64,000 bases of DNA from assembly GCA_028583405.1 (NCBI GenBank), contig CM053246.1, positions 6,169,620-6,233,619 of the forward strand, written 5' to 3'. The position numbers and the translations under genes were made by a program. The notes under the pieces were generated by a model. That model was not told the DNA's origin. It made no database searches and saw only the letters and a program-made list of their open reading frames with translations. This DNA is from Pogonophryne albipinna. Taxonomy: Eukaryota; Chordata; Actinopteri; Perciformes; Artedidraconidae. Numbering within the stretch: position 1 is the stretch's first letter; every line of letters starts with the position of its first letter. Positions 43,552-55,292 of the stretch are shown one piece after another.

Positions 43552-45568
43552 CTAACTACCGTATTAACTAACTCTCTCACTCACTAACTAACTAACTTGT
43601 GTGCTCTCCCGAAAACACAGTAGAACTCTTTGCCTTGAAAATGACTTTTCCCTTTTCATGTTCAGTTTTTTCCCAATCGTCCTTGATCTCTTCTTTTGTG
43701 GCCTTCCCAAACAAAGTACATTTTCATTAACAGACGAGACTACTATATTCAGTTCCTTTCATTGTACCATTTATAACACTTTTATGTCTGAACCGTAATA
43801 TAAAACATTCTTTCTGAAGTGAGTTTGCCTGACCTAAATGTGACTTTTAATAATACCTTCATTTTTCAGAACTGTATTTTAGATCCATTGTTCAGTTTGA
43901 ATAATGGCAGTTTCATCATTGCATTTTGAATGTGACAGTCCACATTTAAACATTATCTTTGACACCATTGGGTCTCTGTGTTCAAGTGGAATAATACCAA
44001 ATCTGTTTCCTATAGGCAACAAAGTTTGATGCACCAATAAAATGTAAGGTGGTTAACAGACACATGTCAACCTTGGCGCTGAAAATTCTGTCCAGTTAAT
44101 ATTTGTTCCCAAGTTGAAATAAATGTTGTGGAAATGCAGACTCCTGTCATATAACTGCTCATATCCTACTGATCAAAATGTGAAAAAATGCTGTGATAAA
44201 CTTATATCAAGAAAAAGACTATCTACGTTATAATGGGGAAAGATTTTTTTTTTAAACAAGACACTGCTTCTGTAGGTGTTTGCTTCTGCACCTCATTCAA
44301 ACATGCTGATTATCATTTTTACGAGCCCCCGTCCTGGTAGGGTTAACTCGTGTTTTTAGGGTCCGGTCGCTCATCGTGAACCTGCTATATTTAGGCTGTA
44401 CTCTAATATCAGCACAAATTAAAGTGGTGAACAGGAGGAGGTGTCTCCTGCAGCATGTGGCACAGCAGCTCAAGCTGTTAGCAGCTGAACAGCCGCAGCT
44501 GAGGAGCAGTCTCGGGGGTCTCAGGGGGCCGGCAGCAGTCTGCCTGTCCTTACCTATTTCACTTCTTCTCTGCTCTCTTTGGGGACTTCTCCTGTTAGTG
44601 TGGTGTTTGCTGAAAGAGACGCGTCTGCCTTTCCATCTGTGCCTAGTTTGAGAGTGAGCTAAACTGCAGTCAATGTCACACAAGAAGTTGCTGAATTATT
44701 AAGAGTTCCAGATTTGCTGTGCACTGCACATCTTTGATCCATCTGTTGGAGGAACATTCATATATGGCAAAGTGTACCTGCTGTATTTGCTGGCAATCTG
44801 TCGCCGATCAAAATGTGATGGCTCATACATTTATTGTCACCAAAAAGAAGTTTGGATCTCAGCAATAAGCTCCACTCCCATGGCAGTGTAGGTACAATCC
44901 TTTTAACTCTGAATATTTGGAGTAAATTAACAGAAACACCATTATGCCACCTCCAGCAGCACTTATTAAAAACTGTTTCCTGAAACAATGAGAAAAAGAT
45001 AATAAGGCGGACACACAGAGAGACAGAAGTGTAAAAATAGCAGCCCACTAACACCTTCCTAATCGTATGGCCCATTTCCTCAAGGTGAGACCGTATCAAG
45101 GTTGGAGCTGTGTTTCCTCACTGAGAGTCAGAGGACATTGTATCACCTCAGGTTTAATCATCACAGCTTCAATCAACAGGTTTTATTAAGAGAGCAGCCT
45201 TTGTAGGACAAGAGCTGTGGGGAAGGTCTCAGCTGTCTTAATGTCATCTTCTGACCTACATCTATTGTAAAGACAGTATGGAACTTATAATATACTGTTA
45301 GTGCTTGCAGATATATTTGAAAGATATCAAAGATACAAATATGTAATATCATTCAATATTAATCATGATATTACTGTTAACGTATAATGTAATAATATAA
45401 AAAGAAATCAGTAAATCAAAATTAAATTATTGAGACAATTAAGACAGTATGACTACAAATGTAATACAAAAAAGAGTTTCTTAGTCTTGTAAAACCTTTT
45501 GCTATAAATAAGATTGAAATACATTTTCTGTGTGAGGACGCTATCAGTCATATTTTCTGTCTTCGACC
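43552..45568. other. Single-copy-looking non-coding stretch
   Basis: No supported gene. The frames at 44,297-44,683 (minus) and 44,376-44,651 (plus) overlap on opposite strands over a GC-richer patch and show no domain. The rest is AT-rich with scattered ATTA words. Confidence 0.5.
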
Positions 45569-45572
45569 TTAA

Positions 45573-46944
45573 AGAGCCTGTGACAGCCTCCCAACAACTG
45601 TTGTGCAATGAAATATTGGGCTACTAGTCATCTCGAACCGTCAGTTTAAAAAAGAAGGTGCGATACCGTTCCGATAAATATCAATAATTTCGAACATCGC
45701 GGGGAAATTCCTTCGACTCATTTTGAAGTTTTGGGGGAAGCCGGAAGTGACGTCAATGCGGGAACGCTTCACTGTGCGGCAAGAGAGCCAAACACGGACA
45801 AAGTGTGTTGTCATGCGTAGAAATGGTGAATTACTGAGTTTAGGCACGTTAATAACGTTTTAATGAAGTTGACTACAGTATATTCATATTTGTCAGTGCT
45901 TTCATGTCAATTCGGCGAACATAAACATAAATGATCGTGGTGAAGATGATGATTAAATTAGGATTACAAATCGGTAGTGAGAGCTGCTGAATTTCCTCCC
46001 GTCGAACAAATCGATTATTTTTGTAGTTGTAAACTCAAGTGGATGAAACTACATTTATTAGTGCTTTCATGTCAATTCGGCGAACATATGATACATTAAA
46101 TGATCGTGAGGATGATGATTTAAAAATCGTTTGTTTGAGCCGGTCTGCATTTCCTGATGAGAAAACAAACCGATGCTTTTTGTAGTTGTCGTACACCAAC
46201 ATGGATTAAACGTGTGTTTTTTTTACCACAATGTTGGGGAAATTAATGGATAAAATGCACGGATTATGATTATTATTATTCCCACTCCGATCGGGACACT
46301 AGGTCCACCGTTTCCCCGCAGCGAGGCTCCCCCCGTTGACAGTTTACGTGGGCTGGGCTGGGCTGGGCTGGGTGCACTGGCCATCGGGACGAATCCCGAT
46401 GGGCCGGTTCCGAAGTGGGCCGGTCGGATAAGTCACTAGCACGTCATCCCCCACTCCCCCCGTTGACAATTTACTAGCGGTACCGAAGTGGGCCGGTCGA
46501 GAGTCCCGGGATGATTTTTAGTCCCAGTCCACCACTGGCTACATGACCGTATGATCGCCCATATTGACGCACCTAATTCCTAAACTTCTAACAGATACAA
46601 CATAAACTGATCCTTCAGCTTCATATGAGCTCTCAGACACGTTCAACATTAAACTGTCATCGCTGTCTGAGCTTGCTGCTGTGTGCGCCATCGTGCGTTT
46701 ACATGCAGATGCTGGGATCCTGAACGGTGCAGCTGGAGCGCTGTGCCCGCAATGACGTCACACATCATTTGGCGGGATTTGAAGAATCCCCGAGAAGATC
46801 CAGAAAATGGTCAACATTGAAGGGCAGATTAATGGTTATCAAAGTACAAATATCCAAAATCAGTTCAGTAACGGTTTTCAAGGGGACAATATTTACTCAA
46901 ATTGATGGGTTTGGATGATGGGGGAAACTCGTGTCACAGGCTCT
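45573..46944. mobile_element. TTAA-flanked element with perfect 13-bp inverted ends
   Basis: AGAGCCTGTGACA at the left and its exact reverse complement at the right lie inside TTAA on both sides (45,569-45,572; 46,945-46,948). The interior has a tandem duplication with a period of about 165 bp (45,893 and 46,058, both AGTGCTTTCATGTCAATTCG), a (GGCTG)n run at about 46,350-46,371, and a duplicated CCCCCGTTGACA segment. It is non-autonomous; Kolobok- or piggyBac-like by target. Confidence 0.8.
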
Positions 46945-46948
46945 TTAA

Positions 46949-47683
46949 GAAAGGTTGAGGCCTCTTCTCACTTCTGATAGATCTGCCAAACAATGGACTT
47001 GAGGAATGTCTGTAAATAAAAAAGTGAATACAGCAGCATGATTTACAGTACAGAACACCAGGTATAAACTGCCAGGGAACATTTTCTTCACCTTTTCTAT
47101 CACTGTCCTCAAAATGTGTCCTTTCTTGACCTCGGGATCAGGATATGTGAGAAAACTCATCGCAACTTAAGGTCTACGTTTTAATTAGATTACAGCTAAA
47201 AGTTAAGAAAAGCTTATAAGTGGACCTTAAATTGAGAATATTTGTTGTTACATATTTTCTTTGCCTATTGAATAATTATCTGGTTCCAATCCTGTCCATA
47301 TAACACTTGTTTAAAGCAGAAAATACCATTTGCAAAAATGTAATACAAATGACTTTCTATCATAAACATTATGAGAAAACACTTACAAAAGCAAAAAAAC
47401 GTAAAATGTCATGTTTTTAGAATATTAAAATGAAGTAACAGACAGGACACGTTTCCAACATTTAACAATGAACTAACCTTTCCCTAAGCGTTTAAAACCC
47501 TTGATCTGCCACCATGCAGTGTGACCACATCTCCACTGCTTGGTTGCTGTACCAAGTGTCAACAACATCGTTTCCTAATGATTTACGGTATAATACAAAC
47601 ACTTTGTCTAACTGTTTAGGTACCACAATCTGGGGATATCAGTTTTAGCCTCTAATGGGCAATGGCCAATATGTGGGGGTTTC
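46949..47683. other. Non-coding stretch
   Basis: AT-rich, no gene or repeat that I can support. The frame at 46,945-47,160 (minus) runs into the neighbouring element and has no known motif. Confidence 0.5.
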
Positions 47684-48077
47684 TGGGTGTTTCTCAATGT
47701 CGAGGAAAGCTGCTCCAGAGCCACTATTTCAAGCATACTACGTCATCGAGTGCCGCCGAAGGACTGTTCCAATGTCCAGCATACTTGGAATTCTACCGAG
47801 CCCGGCGTACTTCGTAGCGAGACATTTCGAGGCTGCACATGTGTAGACTCTGCGGTCTTAAAATCCCCACAATGCTTTGCGCACGGACCAATTTCCCCAA
47901 ATCTGTGGCGGAAAATGTAAGGCAGGGCCTCTCATATGACGCACACCTGCACATTTGCTCGCCTGTTCCACTCTTCGTTTACCGAATGCCAGGAAGTATT
48001 CTTGCCTCGCTTCTGAAGCAAGTGACTCTGAAGACATATGCTACCAAGCAAGCATAATCGACATTGAGAAACACCCA
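47684..48077. mobile_element. MITE with perfect 20-bp terminal inverted repeats, 394 bp
   Basis: TGGGTGTTTCTCAATGTCGA at 47,684-47,703 is exactly inverted at 48,058-48,077. No convincing target duplication remains (flanks end TTC and start CTG). The open frames crossing it are chance. The superfamily is uncertain; PIF/Harbinger-type MITEs in fish often have such ends. Confidence 0.8.
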
Positions 48078-48339
48078 CTGTGTAGCCTGTGGGTATCCAC
48101 ACTAATATGAAATGATGATCTGCCGATTGCAGATGAGTTCCTAGATTGGATTTCGGCAAATGTGTTCTGACTATTTTAGAGTCCACACCAACAGCTTACC
48201 TACATCCAACAAAAGCCAACTTAAAGTTGTTCAAAAGTAAAATTAGAACACACCAACATCTTCACAATACCTACATATTCAATGCATTCTTTTGCGGATA
48301 TCTGTCTATAGTTTACACCATATAACTATAAGGAACCTG

Positions 48340-48515
48340 GTTTGATTACATTACATGTCACTTGTTAGACACTTTTATCCATAGCGACTTACATACTCAA
48401 TCCCCACAGGAGCAATTTGGGGTGAAGTGTCTTGGGACACAACGACATGCTGACTGCAGTGGGGTTTGAACACCAACGCACTACGCATAACCCACTGCAC
48501 CACACGCCTCCCTGC
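48340..48515 (+). repeat. Fish interspersed repeat (CTTTTATCC...GCGACTTACA family)
   Basis: Contains ATTACATGTCA, ACTTTTATCCATAGCGACTTAC, GAGCAATTTGGGGTGAAGTG and CTTGGGACACAACGACATG in the order of a very common teleost dispersed repeat, ending in a GGGTTTGAACACC segment. It is a degenerate copy. Confidence 0.6.
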
Positions 48516-48519
48516 CTGA

Positions 48520-51500
48520 TTACAGCCAGTGATCATTGCATGTCGAACACTCTTAGTTAGTCATTGACCAGACTTTTGGATGAGATTAACTTCGGTCCAA
48601 TCTTTGACTACATGGGGATCAAATTGACAACAGTGTTGAATAAAATATCAAACTGATTATATTTGTCATGAAGAAAAGCAAAAAGGATGATTATTGCAGC
48701 AGCTCTCCTGCTGCTGTCTCTGCTGCGGTGCTCAGTGTGTTGTGCTCGGTGCCTCCCAGGAGCAGCTCCTCACTGTGTTCTGTGGCAGACTTTGTACTTG
48801 ACATTTCCATGATTCATGCCTGGTGTGATGGCTGGCCTGGAGGCTCGCAGAACCTTTACTGAGACAGAACCAGGCTGCGTGTGTCTGCCCGGCCAGAGAC
48901 CTTCATCAAACCCCAGCACACTGCTTCATCAAACCAGCACACTGTGTGCATGCACATATTACGACCACTGTGGTAAGAAATCTGGCTTTTGATGCTCATC
49001 AATGTTTAAAACCCAATTATGAAGGATCTGTTTTGATCCATGGGTAAATCCTGGAATGTATTGCTTGATTCTGGTGTCACTGTTAAAGTTGCACTTCCAG
49101 CTCATAGTGAACTTTTTTCCTTTTTCTTTCCAGAACTTGTGTTCAGAGTGGTATTCACTACTTTTGAGAAGCCCACACAGCGAATGCTCTCTTTTCATGT
49201 TTTAGAGAAATCATGAAGTCAGCTCCGCATGCATATGTTTCAGTGCTTTGGGGAAATGATAGTGGCTATGAATAACAAATAGATGTGAGTCAGTGCGGTT
49301 GAAAAGCCTTGGCTTTGTTGCCGATTTATTAAAGTAGTGGTAGCTGGAGAAATGGATCCAAAGTATGCTGTTGATCTTGCACGCGAACAGATATCAAAGC
49401 CTGGACAGCAAACGAGTGGTAAGTACTGGGGGATAGGGGGGATCCCTGGAGCAAACCGAGGGTAAAGATAAAGGGATATGGAGGAGATGAAAGAGGGAGA
49501 GGCAGCGAGAAAACATAGGAAGGGAGGGAGAGAGCCTGTGTGCCTTTGTGTGTGTCTGTGTACCAGTGTCTGCGAGAGGAAGGACTTCAAAGACCCAGCA
49601 GAGCAAAGGCTGCTTCGCTTTTTCACTTTTTTCTTCTTCACCAAAGCTCCTCTCGCGTTGGATCCCCCCTCCTTCCCTTTCTGGTTATTCATCTGCCTCT
49701 GCTCAAAGGCAGCCAGGCCCATTGGATTCTGTAGGGCACCGCTGACATGAATATTTCTGCTGCATCAGAGGCGCTCGCTGTCGTTGCCTCGCAGTGCTCC
49801 AGCTGTAATTGAGTGCATGTTACCACCAAGTTTATTGACTGCAATATTGGCTGTATTATACACTGCAATGCTGATGTCTGGTGTTGCCACTAAAAGTGGA
49901 GCCTCTGTGCTAAAAAGGATTTTACCCCCATATTGGAAGTATTTTTGGGACTGTCACTTTTGCAGGGAATATTCTCCACAGCAAAAATGGGATTAACAAG
50001 AGCTTTAAAAATAATGATATTGAACATGCATTAAATAAAAGCTTCTATAAAAGAAAATATGACTATTATAAACTAAATTGTTAGTTTGTATGTGTTGTAA
50101 TGAAAATACTTTTAATTTCTGCTTATATTTGACTTCAACAGGTCATCTATGTTACATAAACTGAAGTGGGTTTTTGTTTTCAGAATAACAGGCTTTCTGT
50201 TTAATACAACTTTTTTTACTAACTTATTTTTGGAATACGGGCCGTTGTAGCTAGTTAGCATACGACAACAGATCAACAGCTAATGCTAGTTGATTGTTTT
50301 TGTTTAATACATCACAATAAAAATGAATCAACTTGATTCCGTCTTCCGACTTTCAGACCTAAACAGCAGCTTGTCTGATCACTCTGTGAAACCCAAGCAT
50401 TAGTTAGCATTAGCTCAGCAGCTAAGGGGGACACCTTTTTTAAGTTGACTCTTCAGTAAAAAACGAGTGTGTCAATGGGACCACTTTCTCATACAGTTTT
50501 CCATCTATACTGTACAGTATGTACTCATTTCTTTAGTGGTATTGGAAACAAAATGTGTTAAATGTTTAACATCAATCTGATTATTTTGTAGCAGCAAATT
50601 TACAGTATTGTTTGTATAGTGACCCCCCTAAAAAAATAAGAATTGGCCTCCTTCCAGATAATCATGGTTAATCATTGGACAAACAGTAATTCTCATATAT
50701 TTTAGCCAAAGTATTTTTTGTTTAAATACATTTGAACCGAACACATGATCACCTTAAGTTCTTTACAAGAGTCACACATTTCTATGTTCATAATGGATTC
50801 ATACAAAAAGGCTAATAGGTGACAGCCTTAAAAACAGGCCAGAATGCATGTTCAAGTTCTTAAGGGGGTTTACAGTCTAGCTGTTGGTGTTGTCTTTTCC
50901 GAGTATGTCAGTCTTCAGCTATGTGACTGATTTACTTTCCTCGGTCATGGAGTCTTTCAGATGCCAGAATACTGATCATGTTGCTCTTTGAAGAAGAAGA
51001 AGCCTCCCTGGAGGTACAGATGGCTACGCTCCTTCTTAGATTGTGTTCGGGGAGATGAGGGGCGACGGGGTGGAGTGTGTTCTCGTGGATGTGGTACACA
51101 TGGAAAGAGAGGGGGGTTACTTATGGGGGAATATGAGGGAAATCAAAGCTTTGTTTGTGCTTAGAGGCATAGGTGAGTGGGTACAACTAGTGCCTGCTGC
51201 TGTCATGTAAGGAAAGGCTGTCAGGGCACTGATGGAGCTCATGGTTGTCTAATTCTGACTGGTTCTCCTTTGCTACACACTCAAGAAGTATTTGTGTCTC
51301 CCTGTCCCAAAGCTTGGCGTCACTTTATGTGTCTCCTACTCTACTGGAGAGTCAAAGGGGTCTGCAAACCAGGACGTAAGTTGGACTAGAAAGGGTGTCA
51401 CGACCAATTAACTTTCGGAAAGCCTAAATTCATTCATATGGGTGTTCAAAGTATCTGTTTTTGGCACACTTTCACAATTCTCAAGATTGACATTGATTTT

Positions 51501-54500
51501 ATGGTATAATCCGTTATTTGAAAAAATAATTTCATGACTGAACAATGTTCTTTTGGATATTTTACGGTTGCATCAAAAGTCAGTTTGTGTGGCAATAGTC
51601 ACGCTTCCTACTAGTTCTTATTTGAGCAAATAATCAGCTTTCCCGAGTTGCAAAGTTGCTGAAGAGACTATACATCAGAGCGCCTCTTGGGCCTCTCAAC
51701 ACTGCCCTCGTCCAAAGAGTTTGACAGATAGATCCTCTCCCATATGTTTTTAGAGCACCCAAAGGACTTGGTTGACTTGTGAGTGCAGTATATTGGCCCT
51801 ATGAATTTACTTTAGTTGTCAAGGTGAAACACTCGCACCTCGTTACATCGTACGGCCTCAGATTGTTATTATATTACAAATCCATGACGATGGGGCTCTT
51901 CACGGTGGCGGATCAACAAAGGGGACGCGCCGTATAGCACGAGTGCACAGTTGTTAACATTTAGAGGGGGTGAAATTCTTACGAGCATATAACATTTGAT
52001 TGCCCCCTTTAGAGAACTTAGCAGCAAGTGTAAAGTTTGTACTCTGCGGGATCAATGGCTCCCTTTTTCTATTGTACACTATATCTCAATATCCGTCTGC
52101 TACTTCTCTCCGGTGGGCTATAGATCTGAGTTTGTGTTGAAGTAATAGCTCCCTCTCTTAGAAATACTGTCTTCTGATGCCTCATGCTTTAGATCCACAT
52201 TGTATTTATTATGGTGAGGATGCTGTAAAACATATATTGTGGGCGTAGGGAAGACCTCTTCCGTGTTCCTCATATCAGTCCTACTCAAAATGTTAATATC
52301 AGTGTGTGAAATAACCATAATTCCCTCTCATTGTCTATAAAGTGATATCTATTGTATTTTATGGCGTGTACGTGCCACAGTGGTGAAGTATATCATTGCG
52401 CGATTGATAAACGAGGCCCTGGGGCTTTGTAAAACACACTTCCACATATTCAACCTTGGTGTGCCTGATTCCATACTGTGTATACATGCCCCCCTCACGT
52501 GGGGCTTGTTAAGTTTTTTATTTGGAGAAGGTAGGACCGTAATTAGGAGTGAACACAAAGGCAGTTTGAGAGGGGGGCGACGTGTTAATGGGTTGATGTG
52601 TGGAGTGCTAATCACCGCTCGGCCGTTAACCACACGCCGGCACCACCGGGCTCGTTCCAGGGGTTAACTAAACTGAGCCGTGACACATGGCTGGGCTTTA
52701 TGGGGTCCAGGCAGGGATAGGAGGCCCACGGATGACGCTAAAGAGCCCATAATAATGACAGCAATTACCACAATCGGCTTAAACAAATGGGAGCACGCCG
52801 AAACCTCATCATACTCTGATCTGATTGGCCCTAATGAGATAAAGATGCCAATTAATCCTGTGTTAATTGCTGCGGCGCGTTCTTGGGAAAACCACTGAAA
52901 TATGCACATGCAAATGCAAGACTGGGCCTGCTGCGCCGTCCAGGATCCAAACTGCAAAATGTTGGGAGCATATTTACATAATGATTATGATGATGATGGT
53001 CGTGTGGATAATGATGATGATGATGCAGATGAGTGTTCGTTTCTGGGCTGTATTTAGTGTGGATTTTGAATGATGACCTTCCTAAACTGATCACTAGCTG
53101 TTCCGCTAATCCGAGAGTCTCTATCACAAGAGACAGAGACAAACCCAAAGTCAGACTGACATTTGCATTAAGGTAATGTTTGGTGACTGATGCCATCTTC
53201 TAATGATTCAGAATGCCGGGTCGGGTAACCTCTCTCAACGCTGAGCCTGAACCCCAAAGTGCTGAGATGACACTGTACAGTTGGTGACCTCATTATCGCT
53301 ATTACTGCAGTGTGGAAATTTACAACATACATGTCTGCAATGACAAATTCTATAAATCACTGCATTAAGTCCTGCTCAGAAGTCCTCTGCTGTAACATTC
53401 TCCTCAGCGCTGATGCCTCAGTGATCCATTTTCTTTCATGTTCTCTAATTGCCCCCCTCATAGTTTTGCTCTTTTTCTTGCCCGTGTTGACGTGCAGTAA
53501 TAGTCAGTCCATCCAAAGTGGCTGCGTTGTCGCTTCTGCCATTATACGGGCCATTTTCATTTCATCTGCAGAGGTCCTGGCTCCTCACCACGGTGACAGC
53601 ATCCCCCTAAATCATCCTCATGTGTAATTGCTCCCTACTTACCCAAATGGCTATGGCCTTCCCTATCTGCCTAAGAGCATTTACTCAGGCTTCTCAGGAA
53701 TCCGTGCTCCTGGTTCAATGCTCTTTGACTAGTCCTTTATGCTGAACTCAGTGTCAGGAGCTTCATTACTATCACTCATTGTAATGTCAAACGTAATGGG
53801 TTGTTTTGCATGATGTGACTGTTGAGATGAAAACCTTAAAATGATCATGTCTTACCTTAAAGGATTACAAGGTCCTCTATGGTTAAGTGACTTCTTTGTT
53901 GACCTTTAAGAAAAATAAGCCTTTAGGGAAAAACTGTTTTAATTACAGTTTTATTTTTGTAACTGCAAACATCCGTTCTATCAGTTGAAACACTCACCAT
54001 AAAGGTCCAGTGAGCCAACAAGCATGGGCCATAATGTCTCTAATAATGAACAAACAGGAATTACAGCAGCGGCAAGATGTCTGGAATGTTTTTATTGGAC
54101 AATTTGGTTTGTAATTTCACCATTCTCCATTGTTTGTTACCAATTCATTTGACGCCGCAGACGACTTGTTTTCAACTTGACTACTTGTTTCTGATGACCT
54201 GTTGGACCTATTTTTAGAGATGTTTTAGCTACGACAGATGAAAAACATGGTAACTCAACATTAGCAAATGTTTTCCCCAGCATTGTTCAAAATGCACACA
54301 TGCACCATATTGTCTTTCACATTTCGTCCAGTATGTGCATGCATTGTTTTTTTATTATCTCTTGTTCCTTGGGTTGTAGTCAGATGATCAACAAAAGATG
54401 TCCTTTATGTTTTCCTAGCCATTTTCTTTTACCCCGATGGAAGATGCCACGAGGTCAAGGAAAGATGTGTATTACAATTCTTAAGGATTTAGAAAAAGAC

Positions 54501-55237
54501 AAAGGTGATGCTAAAAGAACTCAACTGCACTTTCATTGAAAATACGTAATCATGCGATGGTCGATGTTATTGATGTCATAATGGTGCATCTATAAGTGTT
54601 ATATTTATATAGCTGTATATCTATACTACCTTAGCTAAGGTTTGGGACCACAAATGACCTGGTTCTCTGGTTTTGGTCACAGCCAACAGCAGCCTCTCAC
54701 TTCAAAGCCCAACACTTGACCCACCCATCAAGCCTCTCTCTGCATAAGGACCTTTTGGCGTGCTGTTGTTTTCCAGGCAGTATAGCCGCAGAGGAATGCA
54801 AATTCATTGAATGGCTATTGCGTAAAAAATGCCAGACATGAATAGCATCTAAAATTGGATTTGATGTAATGAAAATCTTAAGGATTATTGCTCCTGTCAA
54901 GCTGACATTTTGGAGATTTTGGCCTGACAGCAGTGACATTTCTCTTGTATTTGTATTTATTCATTCGATCAAAGATGACACAAGGGAAGGGACAGAGATG
55001 ACCCCAACACACAAACACACTCAGGACATGCACTCGCACACACAGCAGCTGGCACATTGTGGCCACCCCATTAGATTTGATAATAGCTGTGACCATTGTG
55101 ATGTCCCACTTTTTAATTTTGATTTCGGGGAGGTGATTGAAGTCATTACGTTGCGGCCTTCGCTTGGTTTTTATGAACAATCCAATGCCCGAGAGACTTT
55201 CTCCTCTAACCACAAGCAAACACATGGACAATAGATA

Positions 55238-55239
<2 letters not shown>
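48520..55239. other. Long single-copy-looking region without recognised genes
   Basis: No exon that I can defend. The minus frame at 49,240-49,722 (160 codons) is Ser/Pro/His-rich, without domain or splice context and overlapped by plus-strand frames. The frame at 48,668-48,862 starts with Lys-rich then Ser/Ala/Leu-rich residues; it is unrecognised. 52,380-52,930 has balanced composition with homeobox- and POU-like words. (GAT)n repeats lie at about 52,980-53,034. This region may harbour long-range regulatory elements or introns of a large gene. Confidence 0.45.
52735..52925. promoter_or_regulatory. Candidate conserved enhancer
   Basis: Within about 190 bases are CTAATGAGAT, GCCAATTAATC, GTTAATTGC, an ATGCAAAT octamer and a GTTCTTGGGAA stretch. 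Such density of homeodomain/POU-type sites in non-repetitive sequence is typical of vertebrate developmental enhancers. No alignment was available, so this is only a candidate. Confidence 0.3.

Positions 55240-55291
<52 letters not shown>
55240..55291. repeat. (CA)n microsatellite, 52 bp
   Basis: Pure CA/AC dinucleotide run; it generates false Cys-Val frames on the minus strand. Confidence 0.97.

Positions 55292-55292
<1 letters not shown>

Noticed and set aside
49240..49722. 160-codon minus-strand frame
   Set aside because: Low-complexity Ser/Pro/His composition, overlapping plus-strand frames, no splice or domain support.
52349..52667. Overlapping ~95-codon frames on both strands
   Set aside because: Mirror frames over a GC-richer stretch; more likely non-coding conserved DNA.
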